NCBI GenBank assembly: GCA_013339895.1
Contig: JABACO010000017.1
Location: 3,680,118 to 3,744,117 of the forward strand
Length of the DNA: 64,000 nucleotides
DNA from: Ephydatia muelleri
Lineage: Eukaryota > Porifera > Demospongiae > Spongillida > Spongillidae
Direction of reading: 5' to 3'
Shown here: one piece after another, positions 24,698 to 36,827 of the stretch
How positions within the stretch are numbered: the first letter of the stretch is position 1
Layout of the letters: each line of letters starts with the position of its first letter
The notes under the pieces: generated by a model
Seen by the model: the letters and a program-made list of their open reading frames with translations, nothing else
Told to the model about the DNA's origin: nothing
Databases searched by the model: none
Translations under genes and position numbers: made by a program

Positions 24698-25697
24698 NNN
24701 NNNNNNNNNNNNNNNNNNNNNNNNNNNNNNNNNNNNNNNNNNNNNNNNNNNNNNNNNNNNNNNNNNNNNNNNNNNNNNNNNNNNNNNNNNNNNNNNNNNN
24801 NNNNNNNNNNNNNNNNNNNNNNNNNNNNNNNNNNNNNNNNNNNNNNNNNNNNNNNNNNNNNNNNNNNNNNNNNNNNNNNNNNNNNNNNNNNNNNNNNNNN
24901 NNNNNNNNNNNNNNNNNNNNNNNNNNNNNNNNNNNNNNNNNNNNNNNNNNNNNNNNNNNNNNNNNNNNNNNNNNNNNNNNNNNNNNNNNNNNNNNNNNNN
25001 NNNNNNNNNNNNNNNNNNNNNNNNNNNNNNNNNNNNNNNNNNNNNNNNNNNNNNNNNNNNNNNNNNNNNNNNNNNNNNNNNNNNNNNNNNNNNNNNNNNN
25101 NNNNNNNNNNNNNNNNNNNNNNNNNNNNNNNNNNNNNNNNNNNNNNNNNNNNNNNNNNNNNNNNNNNNNNNNNNNNNNNNNNNNNNNNNNNNNNNNNNNN
25201 NNNNNNNNNNNNNNNNNNNNNNNNNNNNNNNNNNNNNNNNNNNNNNNNNNNNNNNNNNNNNNNNNNNNNNNNNNNNNNNNNNNNNNNNNNNNNNNNNNNN
25301 NNNNNNNNNNNNNNNNNNNNNNNNNNNNNNNNNNNNNNNNNNNNNNNNNNNNNNNNNNNNNNNNNNNNNNNNNNNNNNNNNNNNNNNNNNNNNNNNNNNN
25401 NNNNNNNNNNNNNNNNNNNNNNNNNNNNNNNNNNNNNNNNNNNNNNNNNNNNNNNNNNNNNNNNNNNNNNNNNNNNNNNNNNNNNNNNNNNNNNNNNNNN
25501 NNNNNNNNNNNNNNNNNNNNNNNNNNNNNNNNNNNNNNNNNNNNNNNNNNNNNNNNNNNNNNNNNNNNNNNNNNNNNNNNNNNNNNNNNNNNNNNNNNNN
25601 NNNNNNNNNNNNNNNNNNNNNNNNNNNNNNNNNNNNNNNNNNNNNNNNNNNNNNNNNNNNNNNNNNNNNNNNNNNNNNNNNNNNNNNNNNNNNNNNN
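24698..25697. other. Assembly gap (1000 N)
   Basis: Exactly 1000 N, the usual placeholder for a gap of unknown size. A (CTC)n/(ATC)n patch (25698-25740) forms its right border. Confidence 0.99.
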
Positions 25698-25744
25698 TCA
25701 TCCTCATCCTCCTCCTCCTCCTCCTCCTCCTCCTCCTCATGACA

Positions 25745-26265
25745 TCAGATATGTGTCACATCACTAATCTGAGGTACTGAAAGTGGTACCCTTATGCTAA
25801 TCTGAGGAATTGTATAACTATGGCATGCATGTACATGTGTGTCATGTTCCTCATCTAAGGAACTGAATTACATGTGTGTCGTGTTACTAATCCGAGGAAC
25901 TGTATCACAGTGGTGTCCTATTGCTAATCTTAGGAATAGCATTACCATGGCATACATGTGGCCACATTACTTATCTGAGAAACAATTACAACTACTGTGA
26001 ATGTAGTATGGAGAATTTAATTGCTGTACCACTTGCAAAATTGAATTGGTTATAATGTTTAGCAAACTGTGATACAGTTCCTCAGATTACACATGTATGC
26101 TGTGGTAATGCTGTTCCTCAGATTAGCAAGAAGGTACCACCGTCATACAGTTCCTCAGATTAGTAACGTGACACACAAGTATAGATTTGTTATAGCATGG
26201 CACTCATGTATGCCGTGGTAATGCTGTTAGCAAGAGGACACCTTTCCTCAGATTGGTAATGTGAC
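25745..26265. repeat. Array of TAATCTGAGGAA units, forward then inverted
   Basis: Short units carrying TAATCTGAGGAACTGTATCAC-like words occur forward at about 25764, 25796, 25852, 25888, 25924 and 25968, then inverted (GTTCCTCAGATTA) at about 26074, 26114, 26148 and 26244. The array is head-to-head, spaced roughly 35-60 bases. Confidence 0.75.
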
Positions 26266-26434
26266 ACGCAACCTCATACGGATCTGATGCATGAGGGAAG
26301 CTAGAGCTGTAGCCACAACTGCTGAAGCCAGAAGGAGGGAGAAATACGCTTAGCTGTCCAAGTTTCACCATTTTGTCCAATTGCAATTGAGACCTCAGGT
26401 GCCTTTGACCCAGTTTGTTCTCTGATATTGGCAG

Positions 26435-26552
26435 GAGTCAGCAGGCTATTACACACGACTACCTATCCCTCTCGTTCCTTCTCCAGAGAGTGTCTGTTGC
26501 ACTCCAGCAGGGCAATGCTGCCTCTGTATTGGACACCACAAGTAGTGTGTAA
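26435..26552 (+). CDS. Candidate terminal exon with a PDZ-ligand-like C-terminus
   Basis: A frame behind a TTGGCAG acceptor reads SQQAITHDYLSLSFLLQRV, then SVALQQGNAASVLDTTSSV and TAA. The tail T-S-S-V fits a class I PDZ ligand (S/T-x-V). It lies between the LNX-like and MFS genes, in the same orientation as both. It may be the last exon of the LNX-like gene, with its partners lost in the gap; its required entry phase does not match exon 4 directly, so at least one exon is missing if so. Confidence 0.35.
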
Positions 26553-27133
26553 TGTATATAGTGTATCCCTGTATTTGTGTACTATTCGTATTTAACTAAA
26601 AACAAAATACACATGTATGTCATGGTAGCACCGTTTCATATACATATTGGCTGTGTATAAAGTACGCCAAGCTGAACAAGTTCATTTATATCAATATTTT
26701 GGCTAGTAAGTTGTTTTCTATAATTAAGTTAGGACTTTTTTTTAAGGTTCTATTCATTGAATACATGTATGTCCCCTTGCAAATCTAAGGAGCAGTGTTA
26801 CCATGGCATACATGTAAATGTAAGTTAGTACTTGCTTGAGCTTGTGCCAAAGTGATGTATGTGTATCTGATCACTGCAGAAAAATGAGGAGGAGGAGAAT
26901 CAGGAGATTGACATACTTTATCTGTTGTAAGGTTGTGCACACTACGTAGTTGTATGCGTGTTACCTGCAGTGATGTCACGTTACATTTCAAAACGTTCCG
27001 CATTTTAGTATGCGGGACAGAACGGAACATTTCGCAAAAGTTCCGTTCTGTTCCGCATATTAGTAACACCCAATGTGGGCACGATTCTCCTTAACACATG
27101 ATGTCATTTGATAGCAGTAACTCTTTTCCTCAG

Positions 27134-30100
27134 CCTGCAAATTCATACAGCGTGGCGATGCTTTACCCATTCCTGTCTGCCATGACAAAGTTTTTCTTAC
27201 CCGGCATCGACACTGCTTTAGTCAGTGAGTACTCCATCTGTCATGCCCTATTAATTTCCACCATTTATTATTTGTAGTTAAGTGAGTCTTCTGAGTGACA
27301 AGATATTGTACACTGTAGCTTAACCTATCTCTACTCTATACAATTCTTGCAGATAGATACGCTGGTGTCATTGTGGGAGCCTTCTTCATGGGGAGAATAT
27401 TTGGAAGGCAAGGAGGGCTGTATGATTTATAGGTGGTGGGTGTGGTTCTGTACTTCGCATGCATAAGAGAGAATAGTCTGCCATCACAGAGGAGGGGCTG
27501 CCCGTCACAGAGGAGGGATGGGTGTGGGCTGCCCATCACAGAGGAGGGGCTGCCCATCACAGAGGAGGGGCTGCCCGTCACAGGGGAGGGATGGGTGTGG
27601 GCTGCTAAGTTGAGTTGTGAGGACTATGTACACAAGCTTTAGTTGGATATTGGTGGGAGGCATGTCGTTACATGATGCTTGCCACCTGTGGTCACATGAT
27701 GTCGGTGGGAGGTGGTCCTGCCACCTGTGGTCACATGATGTTTGTCACCTGTGGTCACATGATGTTGGTGGGAGGTGGTCCTGCCACCTGTGGTCACATG
27801 ATGTTTGTCACCTGTTGTGACATGATACTGGTGGGAGGACCTCCAGTTGTATGGTGTGAAGATGATGGCTGTTAACACATGATGGGTACCGAAAAATTTC
27901 AGAATTATGTGTGCACTAACTATAATGGTAAACAAACCGATGTCTGTGGCCTGTGTGTTTGCAGATACCTTAATTACTTCATATCTTTACAAATGGACCT
28001 ACATGTATGTGTATGTGTCAATTCCCTTTTCTCGTACACTGTACTTGAATGACACCTTTCCTTTTAGCTTTCTTTGGGGATCTCTGGCTGACCATTTTGG
28101 ACGCAAGCCAATTCTGATAGTGAGTGCCACGCTGATGGCAATCTGCTCATTCATCTTGGCCTTCAGTGTCAGTTACGTCATGACTGTGGCATTCAGAGTT
28201 GTCCTGGGTTTTTGTAGCGGTAAGTGTCATGTGTGTACAGAGCTCCCCTCTGTGACTGCTGTTGGTAATAATCACATCTGTCATGTTTTAGCTTTCAAAG
28301 CTGAATTTAATTGCAACATACACTCTAACAATAAAATAATGAATTGTATTCAGAAAAATACAATAAAGCATTTTAGCATGTAATTACAATCCCAAGGATT
28401 ATGTTAACTTCTGCTTCAATCCCTTCACAAATGGGACTGTCGTTATGCTTAGTAATATTGTGTATGAATATATGGACAGCTGTAATCAGCCTTCAGAAGT
28501 ATGCAATGATATATTCTTTGTTGCATGCGGCAACTTAACTGTTGTAGCTGCTCATTACGGTCCTGCAAACTGCACGTTATTTTGCTCAATGCTAGACCAG
28601 CTGCGCACTTATTTCACACACAGATCACAACAAGTGCGATCAGTGGTAGGAAAAGTGGATCAATCACATTGTTGTTTTGTTAAGATATAGTTAGGCTAGT
28701 CTTTAGAATTAGACAAGATTGGAATCTATCATACTTATTTGCGCAAGACAGCAGGCATGTATGTGTTGTTTAATAATGTTAATCTTGAGTGCATGCTTTC
28801 AGATTGTTTTTTGGTCACCAATATTTTACCTCTAATGTAGTCGTGTTTGTGATGAATGGGATTGCACTAGTACCCTTAATTGTAGACAATGTGGTCCAAT
28901 TGGTAATGTTTCTCTTCCCAACATAGGTGTATTTGTGGTGTCAAGAGCCGTCATATCAGAATCCTCCAGCAACGCTAACCATACATTTGGCTTCTCTGTG
29001 CTGACGTGTTCCTGGTTATTGTCAGCTGTGATTGCACCACTGTTCTCTGGACTAAGTGCAGATCCAATTACACAGTACAACTTAACATTGCCTGGTAAGT
29101 AGTAACAAGTTCCATCCAGCAGAGATGACCTCATAGTTGTTGAGACGTGGATTGAACTATTTCTTGATTATCGTATTTAAAGGTTTGCTTAGCAAAAATT
29201 GTGTCTTCATGAATATTTAAGCAACTATAGGTTGCCTGACCTTTTTGTCTTGCATTTAAAAATAGAATCGATGTGCACATGTATGAACTGTTAACTACAA
29301 ATAGAGGATAGCTACGTACTAATGATTAATTTTTAACACAATTTCTCTAACCCCTGATAGGGTATTATCAGAATGCTTGTTGTTTGTTTATGAATAAGTC
29401 CGTAGTCTCATGGCAAACGCAACAAGACACATGAAACTAGTTCCAGATGCACTAATTAACACATACATAAACTGTGCATGTGTGATCCCATATTACTAAT
29501 GATGTCCATTATACTCTACAGATGGAACACTGAAATTATTTCTGACAAACTTTCCCTATTCTCCTCCTTTTCTGCTGAACACTTTGGTCTGTATTGCTGG
29601 AGTCCTGGCTGTTATCTTCTTACTACCGGAGACACTGGACAAGTATGCACACTGTTGCGAATCCACACATACATAGAATTACTTATGTGCTTACATGTGT
29701 GTGTGCTTACATGTGTGTGCTTACATGTGTGTGTGCTTACATGTGTGTGTGTGTGTGCGTGCGTGTTATGGACAGAAGAGATTTGATTGCATGTCTTGAA
29801 GATTGTTGTGTACTATTTTGATGGAGTGTACTGCACATGCTATACATGTGCAGGCTTGTTGCATCACCTGTAGCTACGTACAAACATCAATATTAAATTC
29901 TGCATGTGTATGCATAATAAATAATGCCTTATGCTGTGGACCAATACAATCGGGTAGATTAGGTAGTGATTGGCTTGCTCAATAGCGTCGGTTGTGTCCG
30001 GCATCCATGTGCTCTTATTTAAAGGGAATGTAGTTACTTTAAACTTATATACTTTCTGCAACGCAGAAGGATGGTATTTATCCTGTTTTGAAATATTGAA

Positions 30101-32300
30101 ATGTCTTCTTTGAGGCTCTGTATTGTGTTGAAAGTGTGGTTGTGCACCACTCCCTACAGCCAACCTCTCATCAGGTCACCCTAATTAATACTATATTTCA
30201 GTTTATAAGTAATACCATATTGTAACACGTACAGTAAGATGGTGTATCTCTGCTTCAGAGTAAAGAAAAGAAGGTTACAAAACCTAGGATCTGAAAGTGT
30301 ATCTCCTGATGTTCATGAAGTGAACGAGCCAGAATCAACTGCATCTCATACTGCAAGTGTGTCTCTTAAATGTCTATGAATCTTTTTGATGACCGAGATG
30401 TACTGTAGATCTTCAGAGTGCCACTCGTCATGAAGAGAATTCAATCCCAGTACCAGTTCCTAATCTCCGGTCCACTGATAGTCAAGAGCAGTCTTCTCAT
30501 GCCTCCTCTGAAGACATCAACTCAGCTAGCACAAAATGCAAACATGAATTTGAAATGGAAGATTTAGTAGAAAATGTTAGTATGCAGTTTTCACAGAATA
30601 GTGTAGTAATGAAAAGATCTTTTCTTTTTACAAAGGTTGAAATGGTATCCACCAATTATAGTGCAGAAAACTACTCTGTGAGATGTCTGCGTGCTCTTAT
30701 TGGTGTGCATACCGGCGCAAGAAGATGGTTCGCTGATGTAAAATTCATATTATTGTAAGATGATCGTTCTCCATTAAATTTAACACATTAGTGTGCATTA
30801 TTTAGATTTAGAATTTCACCTTCCTACATAGCAATAAAGTAACTCTGCTAGTGTTCTTAACTCACTGCCTATTTGCTGTGGTTGACACGGGGTTTGATGC
30901 CATATATTCCCTTTGGTGTGCTGCACCTCTATATTTAGGTAAGTCTGTAATTATATTCTCTATGTATATTCTCTATGTTTTGTTTGATGTTAAATCCAAT
31001 GCTATTAGGTGGTATAGATTTCACTGTCAGAGAAATCGGAATAACTAGCACTGTGGTTGGAGCACTCTTTCTACCATTTAGTCTTTTTGTTTATCCTCTT
31101 GTAAGTCAAATGAGAATCACTTTTGTTGATAGATTCTGATGTACAGTGTACGAGGTCATTTCTGTAGTATGTTTTATGCATGGCCATTGAGTATGCAGAC
31201 TGTGTGGATAGGATTGGGTGGTTTTACGCATTTTGTTGTTGCATAATTGTGTCATTAAATGTGGGATAAAATGTCTAGGTTGATGTGCCTAAGTAACGTT
31301 TCATAATGAACAAATTCATGTAGTTTAATTTGTCAGGCGAAATGCATTAAAAATATGCACATTCCACTGTAACACTATCATATTTCTATTCATCTACATC
31401 TAGTTATTGACCATTGCCCAATGTTGTGAATGCACTGTACATGTAAGTGTGGGGCCAACAAATGTTGACCCAGAAATCTGAAGCTTTGTGATACGAAATA
31501 TGCAAGAGTTGTATGCGTGCATAAGCAACATCGCAGATGTAACTGGAGAAAATTTGGGAGTGCTTGCTACTTACGTTGTATTGTACTGGAGTTTATGCAT
31601 TTTACATGATGATGGCACACACAATTTTGAATACTGCTTTTTTTTTTTCCGTCTAAATAGTTGGAAAAGAAATATGGTTCCATTCAATCTTTTCAGATGA
31701 GTGCAATATTAAATTTATTTCTGGCTGTGACTCTTCCAAACATTCACTATTTAGCTGTGATAGGACCGTAAGTGAAATATATTCTGTTTTAGTGTTAATG
31801 ACCTGTATTACAGGGCTCCAGTGCTTTGGCTGGTCATCATTGCAACTCGTCTGATGTTTGTCATTGGTGCACGTATTTGTTTTGCTGCGCAATGTGTGTT
31901 TATAAGTAATTCTGTGACACATGACAAACTAGGAAGAGCAAATGGACTGGCAGTTTTGATGTCTGACATTTTTAGGTGGGTATGAAAAGCTATAAGCATG
32001 TGTTTAGTTTCATTGTTCACATTTTCAGTATACACTACATCTATAAATTCATGTGTAGTACATGGGAAAACAAAAATCTACACTATACTTACATGCTCTA
32101 TTTCACTTTCCAGAGCCATTTCACCTGCTCTCACTGGTACAATCTATGCTGCATCTCTTTCTGAACGGACTATGTCCATTGGATTTCCAGTTGACTACAA
32201 TTTTATGTTTTTGGTTTTTGGTGGAATTTTGCTTACAATGGTTCTGCTGACAGCATGTTTACCTAGTAGCGTTAATTATAAGAAACTTGATACAAATTAA
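27134..32300 (+). CDS. Major facilitator superfamily transporter (ZIFL/MFS-1 type), first exon not found
   Basis: Multi-pass membrane transporter. Exons: 27134-27224, 27353-27407, 28068-28219, 28927-29094, 29522-29642, 30259-30356, 30409-30754, 30832-30938, 31009-31100, 31661-31767, 31814-31975, 32114-32300. All eleven junctions are in phase, giving 561 residues to a TAA. The signature loop between TM2 and TM3 reads GSLADHFGRKP (MFS motif A). TM1 begins in the first visible exon (MLYPFLSAMTKFF); the true start lies in an upstream exon I cannot identify. A long Ser/Glu-rich cytoplasmic loop (exons 30259-30754, about 145 residues) separates the two six-helix halves. The second half starts with VTLLVFLTHCLFAVVDTGFD followed by AIYSLWC. 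Arrangement and motifs resemble plant ZIFL and fungal/protist MFS-1 transporters; the substrate is not deducible. The second intron uses a GC donor. Confidence 0.93.
27483..27600. repeat. Minisatellite, 21-mer CATCACAGAGGAGGGGCTGCC
   Basis: About five imperfect copies in intron 2 of the MFS gene, including two longer units with GGGATGGGTGTGGGCTG. Confidence 0.85.
27657..27840. repeat. Minisatellite with CCACCTGTGGTCACATGATG units
   Basis: Units alternate between a short form and one extended by TTGGTGGGAGGTGGTCCTG, in the same intron. CCACCTGTGG and CACATG are E-box-like words, present many times. Confidence 0.85.
29692..29765. repeat. TGCTTACATGTGTGTG repeats
   Basis: Four to five units of a TG-rich repeat in an MFS intron. 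Confidence 0.8.
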
Positions 32301-32345
32301 ATGTGCATGTACATGTATGTATTAATTGTGTGATTTCTGTACTTT

Positions 32346-32575
32346 TTAACTCTTTCACGGGCAACAGAGCAATATTGCGCCACAGGTGCTGTATTGAAGC
32401 CAATTTGTTTATCTAAACAGTGAATACTTTTGTATTGATTACACATTGACATAGTAGTTTCCTGGTCATATTAGCGTAAACTGTTTACAAACTACGTTTA
32501 CCTGCAATGCGGAAACGCTCATTCCACACTATACATGTGTACATCAATAATTGGCTTCGCCTGCGGAAGAGGGAA
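32346..32575 (+). mobile_element. piggyBac-type MITE, copy 2, right end degenerate
   Basis: Starts TTAACTCTTTCACGGGCAAC and follows copy 1 through GTTTATCTAAACAGT. The right end lacks the clear inverse repeat but contains ATTGGCTTCGCCTGCGGAAG, also seen beside the copy in the duplicated segment (about 48442). It lies about 45 bases after the MFS stop codon and may form part of the 3' UTR. Confidence 0.7.
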
Positions 32576-32787
32576 TCATTTTTTATTTACTATGGCATTT
32601 TGTTGCATCAATTTTTCACCAATGGTAACAAACTGGATTACAACATGCATGGACACATGTAGGCGCATATATGCATGTGTCCGTGCATGTGTATATCTAT
32701 TATCCCAGATCCCCCAATAATAATAATGAAATAAATTACATACATACACATGGTGTTTGTCTTTTATTTTCTTCCCGGTGTGCATAT

Positions 32788-32939
32788 GCAGCCAAGTGGG
32801 ATAACAAATCTGCTAAGATTTGTTATCCTTTTGTATTTGTAACCTTAGTCCACTCATCCACTACCCTAGACACAAGCTTGATGAGTCTTGCTCGAACATA
32901 CGCACATGTCTTAGCAGATTTGTTATCCCACTTGGCTGC
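32788..32939. repeat. Short foldback with 30-bp perfect arms
   Basis: GCAGCCAAGTGGGATAACAA continuing to CTGCTAAG (32788-32817) is repeated inverted at 32910-32939. A further inverted half-copy, AGATTTGTTATCC, follows the left arm, so two alternative hairpins are possible. Likely a small MITE. Confidence 0.85.
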
Positions 32940-33500
32940 ATGATACATGTAGCTATACATGTTTTACACCAAGCGCAACGTAACCAGGATATAACCAGGA
33001 TTTGTCGGCATACACACTACCCACTCCAATTTTCATAGGAAAAATAGCTTCCCTTAGTTTAACAATATTAAATAATCAAATCGGGACTCATACAGATCAA
33101 ATTCAGAACAAGCTTGCCTTACTAGCAAATGAGAAAATTGCCTCGTTGTATTTGTCTGTTCAACATGAGGACCATTCCTTAAAGGACTGCAACTCGGTAT
33201 ATTGTTCTATCGCACCCAGTATTAACGTGAGTTCATAAATAATAGCTGAGTGAACTAATGTGTTATGAATGAGCAGCTGCATAGAATGAAACGGTGACAC
33301 ACAGTATGCCCTCTAAATTTCACTTCTATTTTAAGAGTGAAGGGCACTCTACGCGCAGTGCTCTTCACTCTCGATATGAAGAATGCGCGTGCACTCTTTC
33401 TTACGGATTGACGTGCACTCTTTTAATTTTAAATAAAATTAATGAGTGAGATAATTGTATATTGGGTGCGATTATTTCGTAATGCAATCAAATTAATAAA
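32940..33500. other. Spacer, no gene seen
   Basis: A plus-strand frame (33002-33238) shows IQNKLALLANEKIASLYL, with protein-like composition but no recognised family. A small GAGTGAAGG/CTCTTCACTC inverted word pair occurs at about 33336-33370. Confidence 0.4.
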
Positions 33501-35600
33501 TAAACAACAGTACACACAGCAACCATGTGCACAGAGATATGCTATTATTGCATACCCCAAAATTCTGGTTACTTACACATGGCGGTGATGTAATCCACCC
33601 ACAGCTGCGTAAAGTTGGGTCTGGGTACGAGACTACAGCTGCCATGCAAGAAAAGAATTATTGTACAGGTTGTGGCACTGAGAAAATAGTGAAATGGCTT
33701 TCTTCACAAAGAGAAGTTGCTTCCTGAACCAGTTTGGTGAGTACTATTGTGCAGTGTTTACTAGGGATGTGCACAATGCATGTGTGTGTTGAGCCAATTT
33801 TGAAGTTTATACTTTGTACACAATGGGCTACATTTTTTCTTTTACACATACCTGTAATGTCTTGTTTACATGGTTACCAACAAATACTCCTCCATGATAC
33901 TGTTGACATTGCACATTGAGAGCAGTTTCTACACCGTTCACAATGGTCCTTCAGACACTGCAAAGCCCTTTCATACCTTTTACTGTTCCTACATGTAGAT
34001 ACATGCATTTGTTATGAAAGCATGTATTGTCGGCCACCATGTAACTAATCAACTTGGCTAATTTTGCTGCTGTAGTTTGCATCTTCTTGAATTAAACTAG
34101 AGAGAAGAGGACTGCTCTCTGCCACAATTATTGATGAATTGTTGAACAAACCCTTCAGACTGCAGTGTTCTTGTTGTAACACTTCCAGCTGCTCTTTGTA
34201 TGCAGTTAGTTCCCTCACTCCCTCACTGCAGTTGCATATTCTTCATAGGATGTTGTGGTTAGCTCTGCATCTGTTGACAACTGCAATGCAAGCTTTAAAT
34301 CCAACATGCAGGTGGCATTCCTCTTCAAGTAGCAAGTAGAGATCGTAGAAGATGCCCATTGTTTTGTGCAGTGCTGGAAGGCAGACCTTCATTGGCACAT
34401 GCACAGATAAATTGGTGGATCAAGCATAAAATGGTTCTGATTCTTTACCTGGTTTAGAGGTATAGGGAACAAGGCAAACACACAAGTGCTGTGGATGGAG
34501 TTTGGAGAACTAGTATTTACAATCTGGTAGTTCATTTTGAAAGCACCACCACCTTTATCACCGCTTAGTTTTATCCATCTTTCAGTGCTTGGGATTACTC
34601 CAAAATGCCATGTTAGAGTACCTGCACTGTTAAGGTGCTGTATGGATAGAATTGTTAAGCTATTTTACAATATTACATGTATCTTTCATTTTCATCAATT
34701 AGATTGGTCACTTTCTGTATGAGGCTAGGGGAGCAATCATAGGCAGCTCCTCTTATTTCATCAACAAGTAGTATGGGAGCAACAGAGCGGTGCTTTCAGA
34801 TTCTCCCCAATCATTTATTTGGCAATAAGACATAGCTTTTTTTCACTTTCTAACTGTATGCCAGAATGTGCCATCCATCTGAGTATGCAAATGTTGACAT
34901 TGTATGTTATGTAACAATTATTACTCGGGTTACCATCTTAGAATCCTAAGTTGATTCCAGGCATGCCAAGTGCAGCTTTCATGGCAAGTCCTGTTTTTGC
35001 ATCAATATCAAGTGTTACCTTGGCTTTTGTTAGTATCATTATTTGTTTCTCTTCACTTATCAGGGCTCTGATCTCCTCTTCAAGGACCTTTTTCAGGCTT
35101 TCTGGCGACAAAAGGCTCCTAACTTCTTGAACATCACTGACATGCCTCTTAACTGCAAATCTCACTGTTTGGATGAATGGGCCTTTGTCACACACTAGAG
35201 TCAGTGGCTGTAAAGATGAGAATTAGTTTGTCACTACAGTTCTTCTTGTCTTGATTTGTATAAAATTATCCTTTGTGCTTTCTGACAAGATTCTCGAATC
35301 ACCTTGGAAGTACACTGTTCTTCAATAACTCGAGTCATAGTCACTCACCTGTACATCCATATTGCATCTATCACAGGACACCATCATATCACAAAGAAGG
35401 CGTTGTGTTAGGTCAGGAGCAGGCTGCACAGACCTGGCACCAATTTCACTGCATCCTCACAGCACGGACACTGAGTACTTTCTGATATCATTACGTAGTC
35501 AGCAATGCTTTGCATATACTGCTGCATTGCAGTGCAACTTGAGTGGCTGTGACAACACTCCTTTACATATTGGGCAAGTGAATGAGTCCATAACTGAAAG
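33500..35600 (-). pseudogene. Decayed transposon-like gene with RING, coiled coil and GGVFVGNHV motif
   Basis: Minus-strand pieces in order: 35590-35350, a RING-like finger (FTCPICKGVLSQPLKLHC, AKHC, then in another frame STQCPCCEDAVKLV, then another frame PAPDLTQRLLCDMMVSCDRC); an exon at about 35210-34938 after a TTTACAG acceptor (CDKGPFIQTVRFAVKRHV); about 34785-34670 (LLVDEIRGAAYDCSPSLIQ); about 34390-34250 (PMKVCLPALHKTMGIFYDLY, LLLEEECH); about 34225-34090, coiled-coil-like (VRELTAYKEQLEVLQQEH); about 33950-33852 (QYHGGVFVGNHVNKTLQ with a GTATGT donor). From memory, the lengthy invertebrate transposon-derived family found in Hydra and sponges has the same PLH..LG...L...E.ECH and AYHG..F.GNH blocks, and some elements with a RAG1-N-terminus-like RING (N-RAG-TP) look similar. 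Frame changes within the RING mean it is dead or the exon model is wrong. Family assignment is tentative. Confidence 0.5.
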
Positions 35601-35689
35601 TACCTATGTCAGGGCTAGCAGTGGCTCCTTTCTATGACACACAACCTTGGAGGTGCAATGGTGTTTACATGGTGAAGCAAGGCTGTTGG

Positions 35690-36190
35690 TGTGATGAATG
35701 GTTTTTGCTTTGGTTTCTGTACCTCATTTAATTGGATCCATGAGTTTATGGGTTCCTGATTATGTGTGTGATTCAACTTATGAGGTCATCTGAATATGTT
35801 TACTTTGCATGTACAGACCCACTTCCCGCCACTTAGAAAAGAAATAACATGCATGCCTATACCATCCGCCTAAAAGTCCACCCTCAGGGTGCCGTCATAT
35901 AACGTAACTTCGTGGACTACCCGACATGACGATAAATGTCTACTTCTATGCAACCTTTGCTAACACTTTGAAATTGCCGAGCGTACACTGAGGTACACTC
36001 ACATTCATTTCAATGAAGGCACAAACAGAAGGAAAAAAAAACAACAACCCCGGCCAGGGCAATAAGTTTCCATCGGTACAATGTTACTTTGGTTTCTGTA
36101 CCTGGATCCATGAGTTAATGGTTCCTGTTTATGCGTGTGATTCAACTTATGAGGTCATCTGAATATGTCTACCCTGCATGTACAGACCGC
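35690..36190. repeat. Direct repeat flanking a dispersed repeat
   Basis: A block around GGTTTCTGTACC...TGAGGTCATCTGAATATGT...GCATGTACAGACC occurs at about 35707-35820 and again at about 36091-36188. Between them is the CCACCCTCAGGGTGCCG repeat described separately. Confidence 0.8.
35871..36040 (+). repeat. Dispersed repeat (CCACCCTCA.GGTGCCG family), copy 1
   Basis: About 170 bases beginning near GTCCACCCTCAGGGTGCCG and ending in GAAGGCACAAACAGAA plus an A run. Further copies are at about 41630-41805 and 53102-53275, the last two within the segmental duplication. The A-rich 3' end suggests a SINE-like element, but no tRNA-type promoter was identified. Confidence 0.7.
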
Positions 36191-36827
36191 ATTACCATAC
36201 ACTTGTATGGAATCTTCTTGGCACTGTCTACGTGATTAGTGAGAAAGTCAGCGGTGATCATTGCTGGTGTCAATTTCAAAGCATGTTCTAAGTTCCACTG
36301 AGAAAGTAGTACAACTATAGGTAGTTGCTAGATTGCCTCGATAAGTTTTTTTCAACAACCTGTGTCCGCATACCATGCAGTATACATGTCCGCATACCAT
36401 GCAGTATCTGACATCGAGACATTTCTATTGCCTTAGATCGAAGCATGGAGCGCACGTGAATCGCTTTATTCATGATTAGTTAGTCCAAGGTAAAGGTTTT
36501 GTTCTCACTTCAGAAAATAAGTCTGCGCATAAACTAGGCATGTTTACAATGGGTAAAGATGTATGTTTACACAAGGATGCATCTCACACGCTATTGATGG
36601 GCCAAAATTATTGAGTGCTTCAGGAATGCCAAAATAGAAACCGTGAGATGCGCGACTTTAGTGGACTAAAATAGAAAATCCCTCAATAATGCGCATTGAC
36701 GTTTTCTAGTGGTGAACTGGATACAGAACAGCGTAAAAATATATTGGTATTTTATGGTAAACGCATCTTCACCAAATAGGACTTTTAATGAGCTAAATTA
36801 TACCGTAATAAACGAACGTTTTCTAAT

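Noticed and set aside
24661..25740. 359-residue minus-strand frame made mostly of X
   Set aside because: It runs through the N gap and flanking simple repeats.
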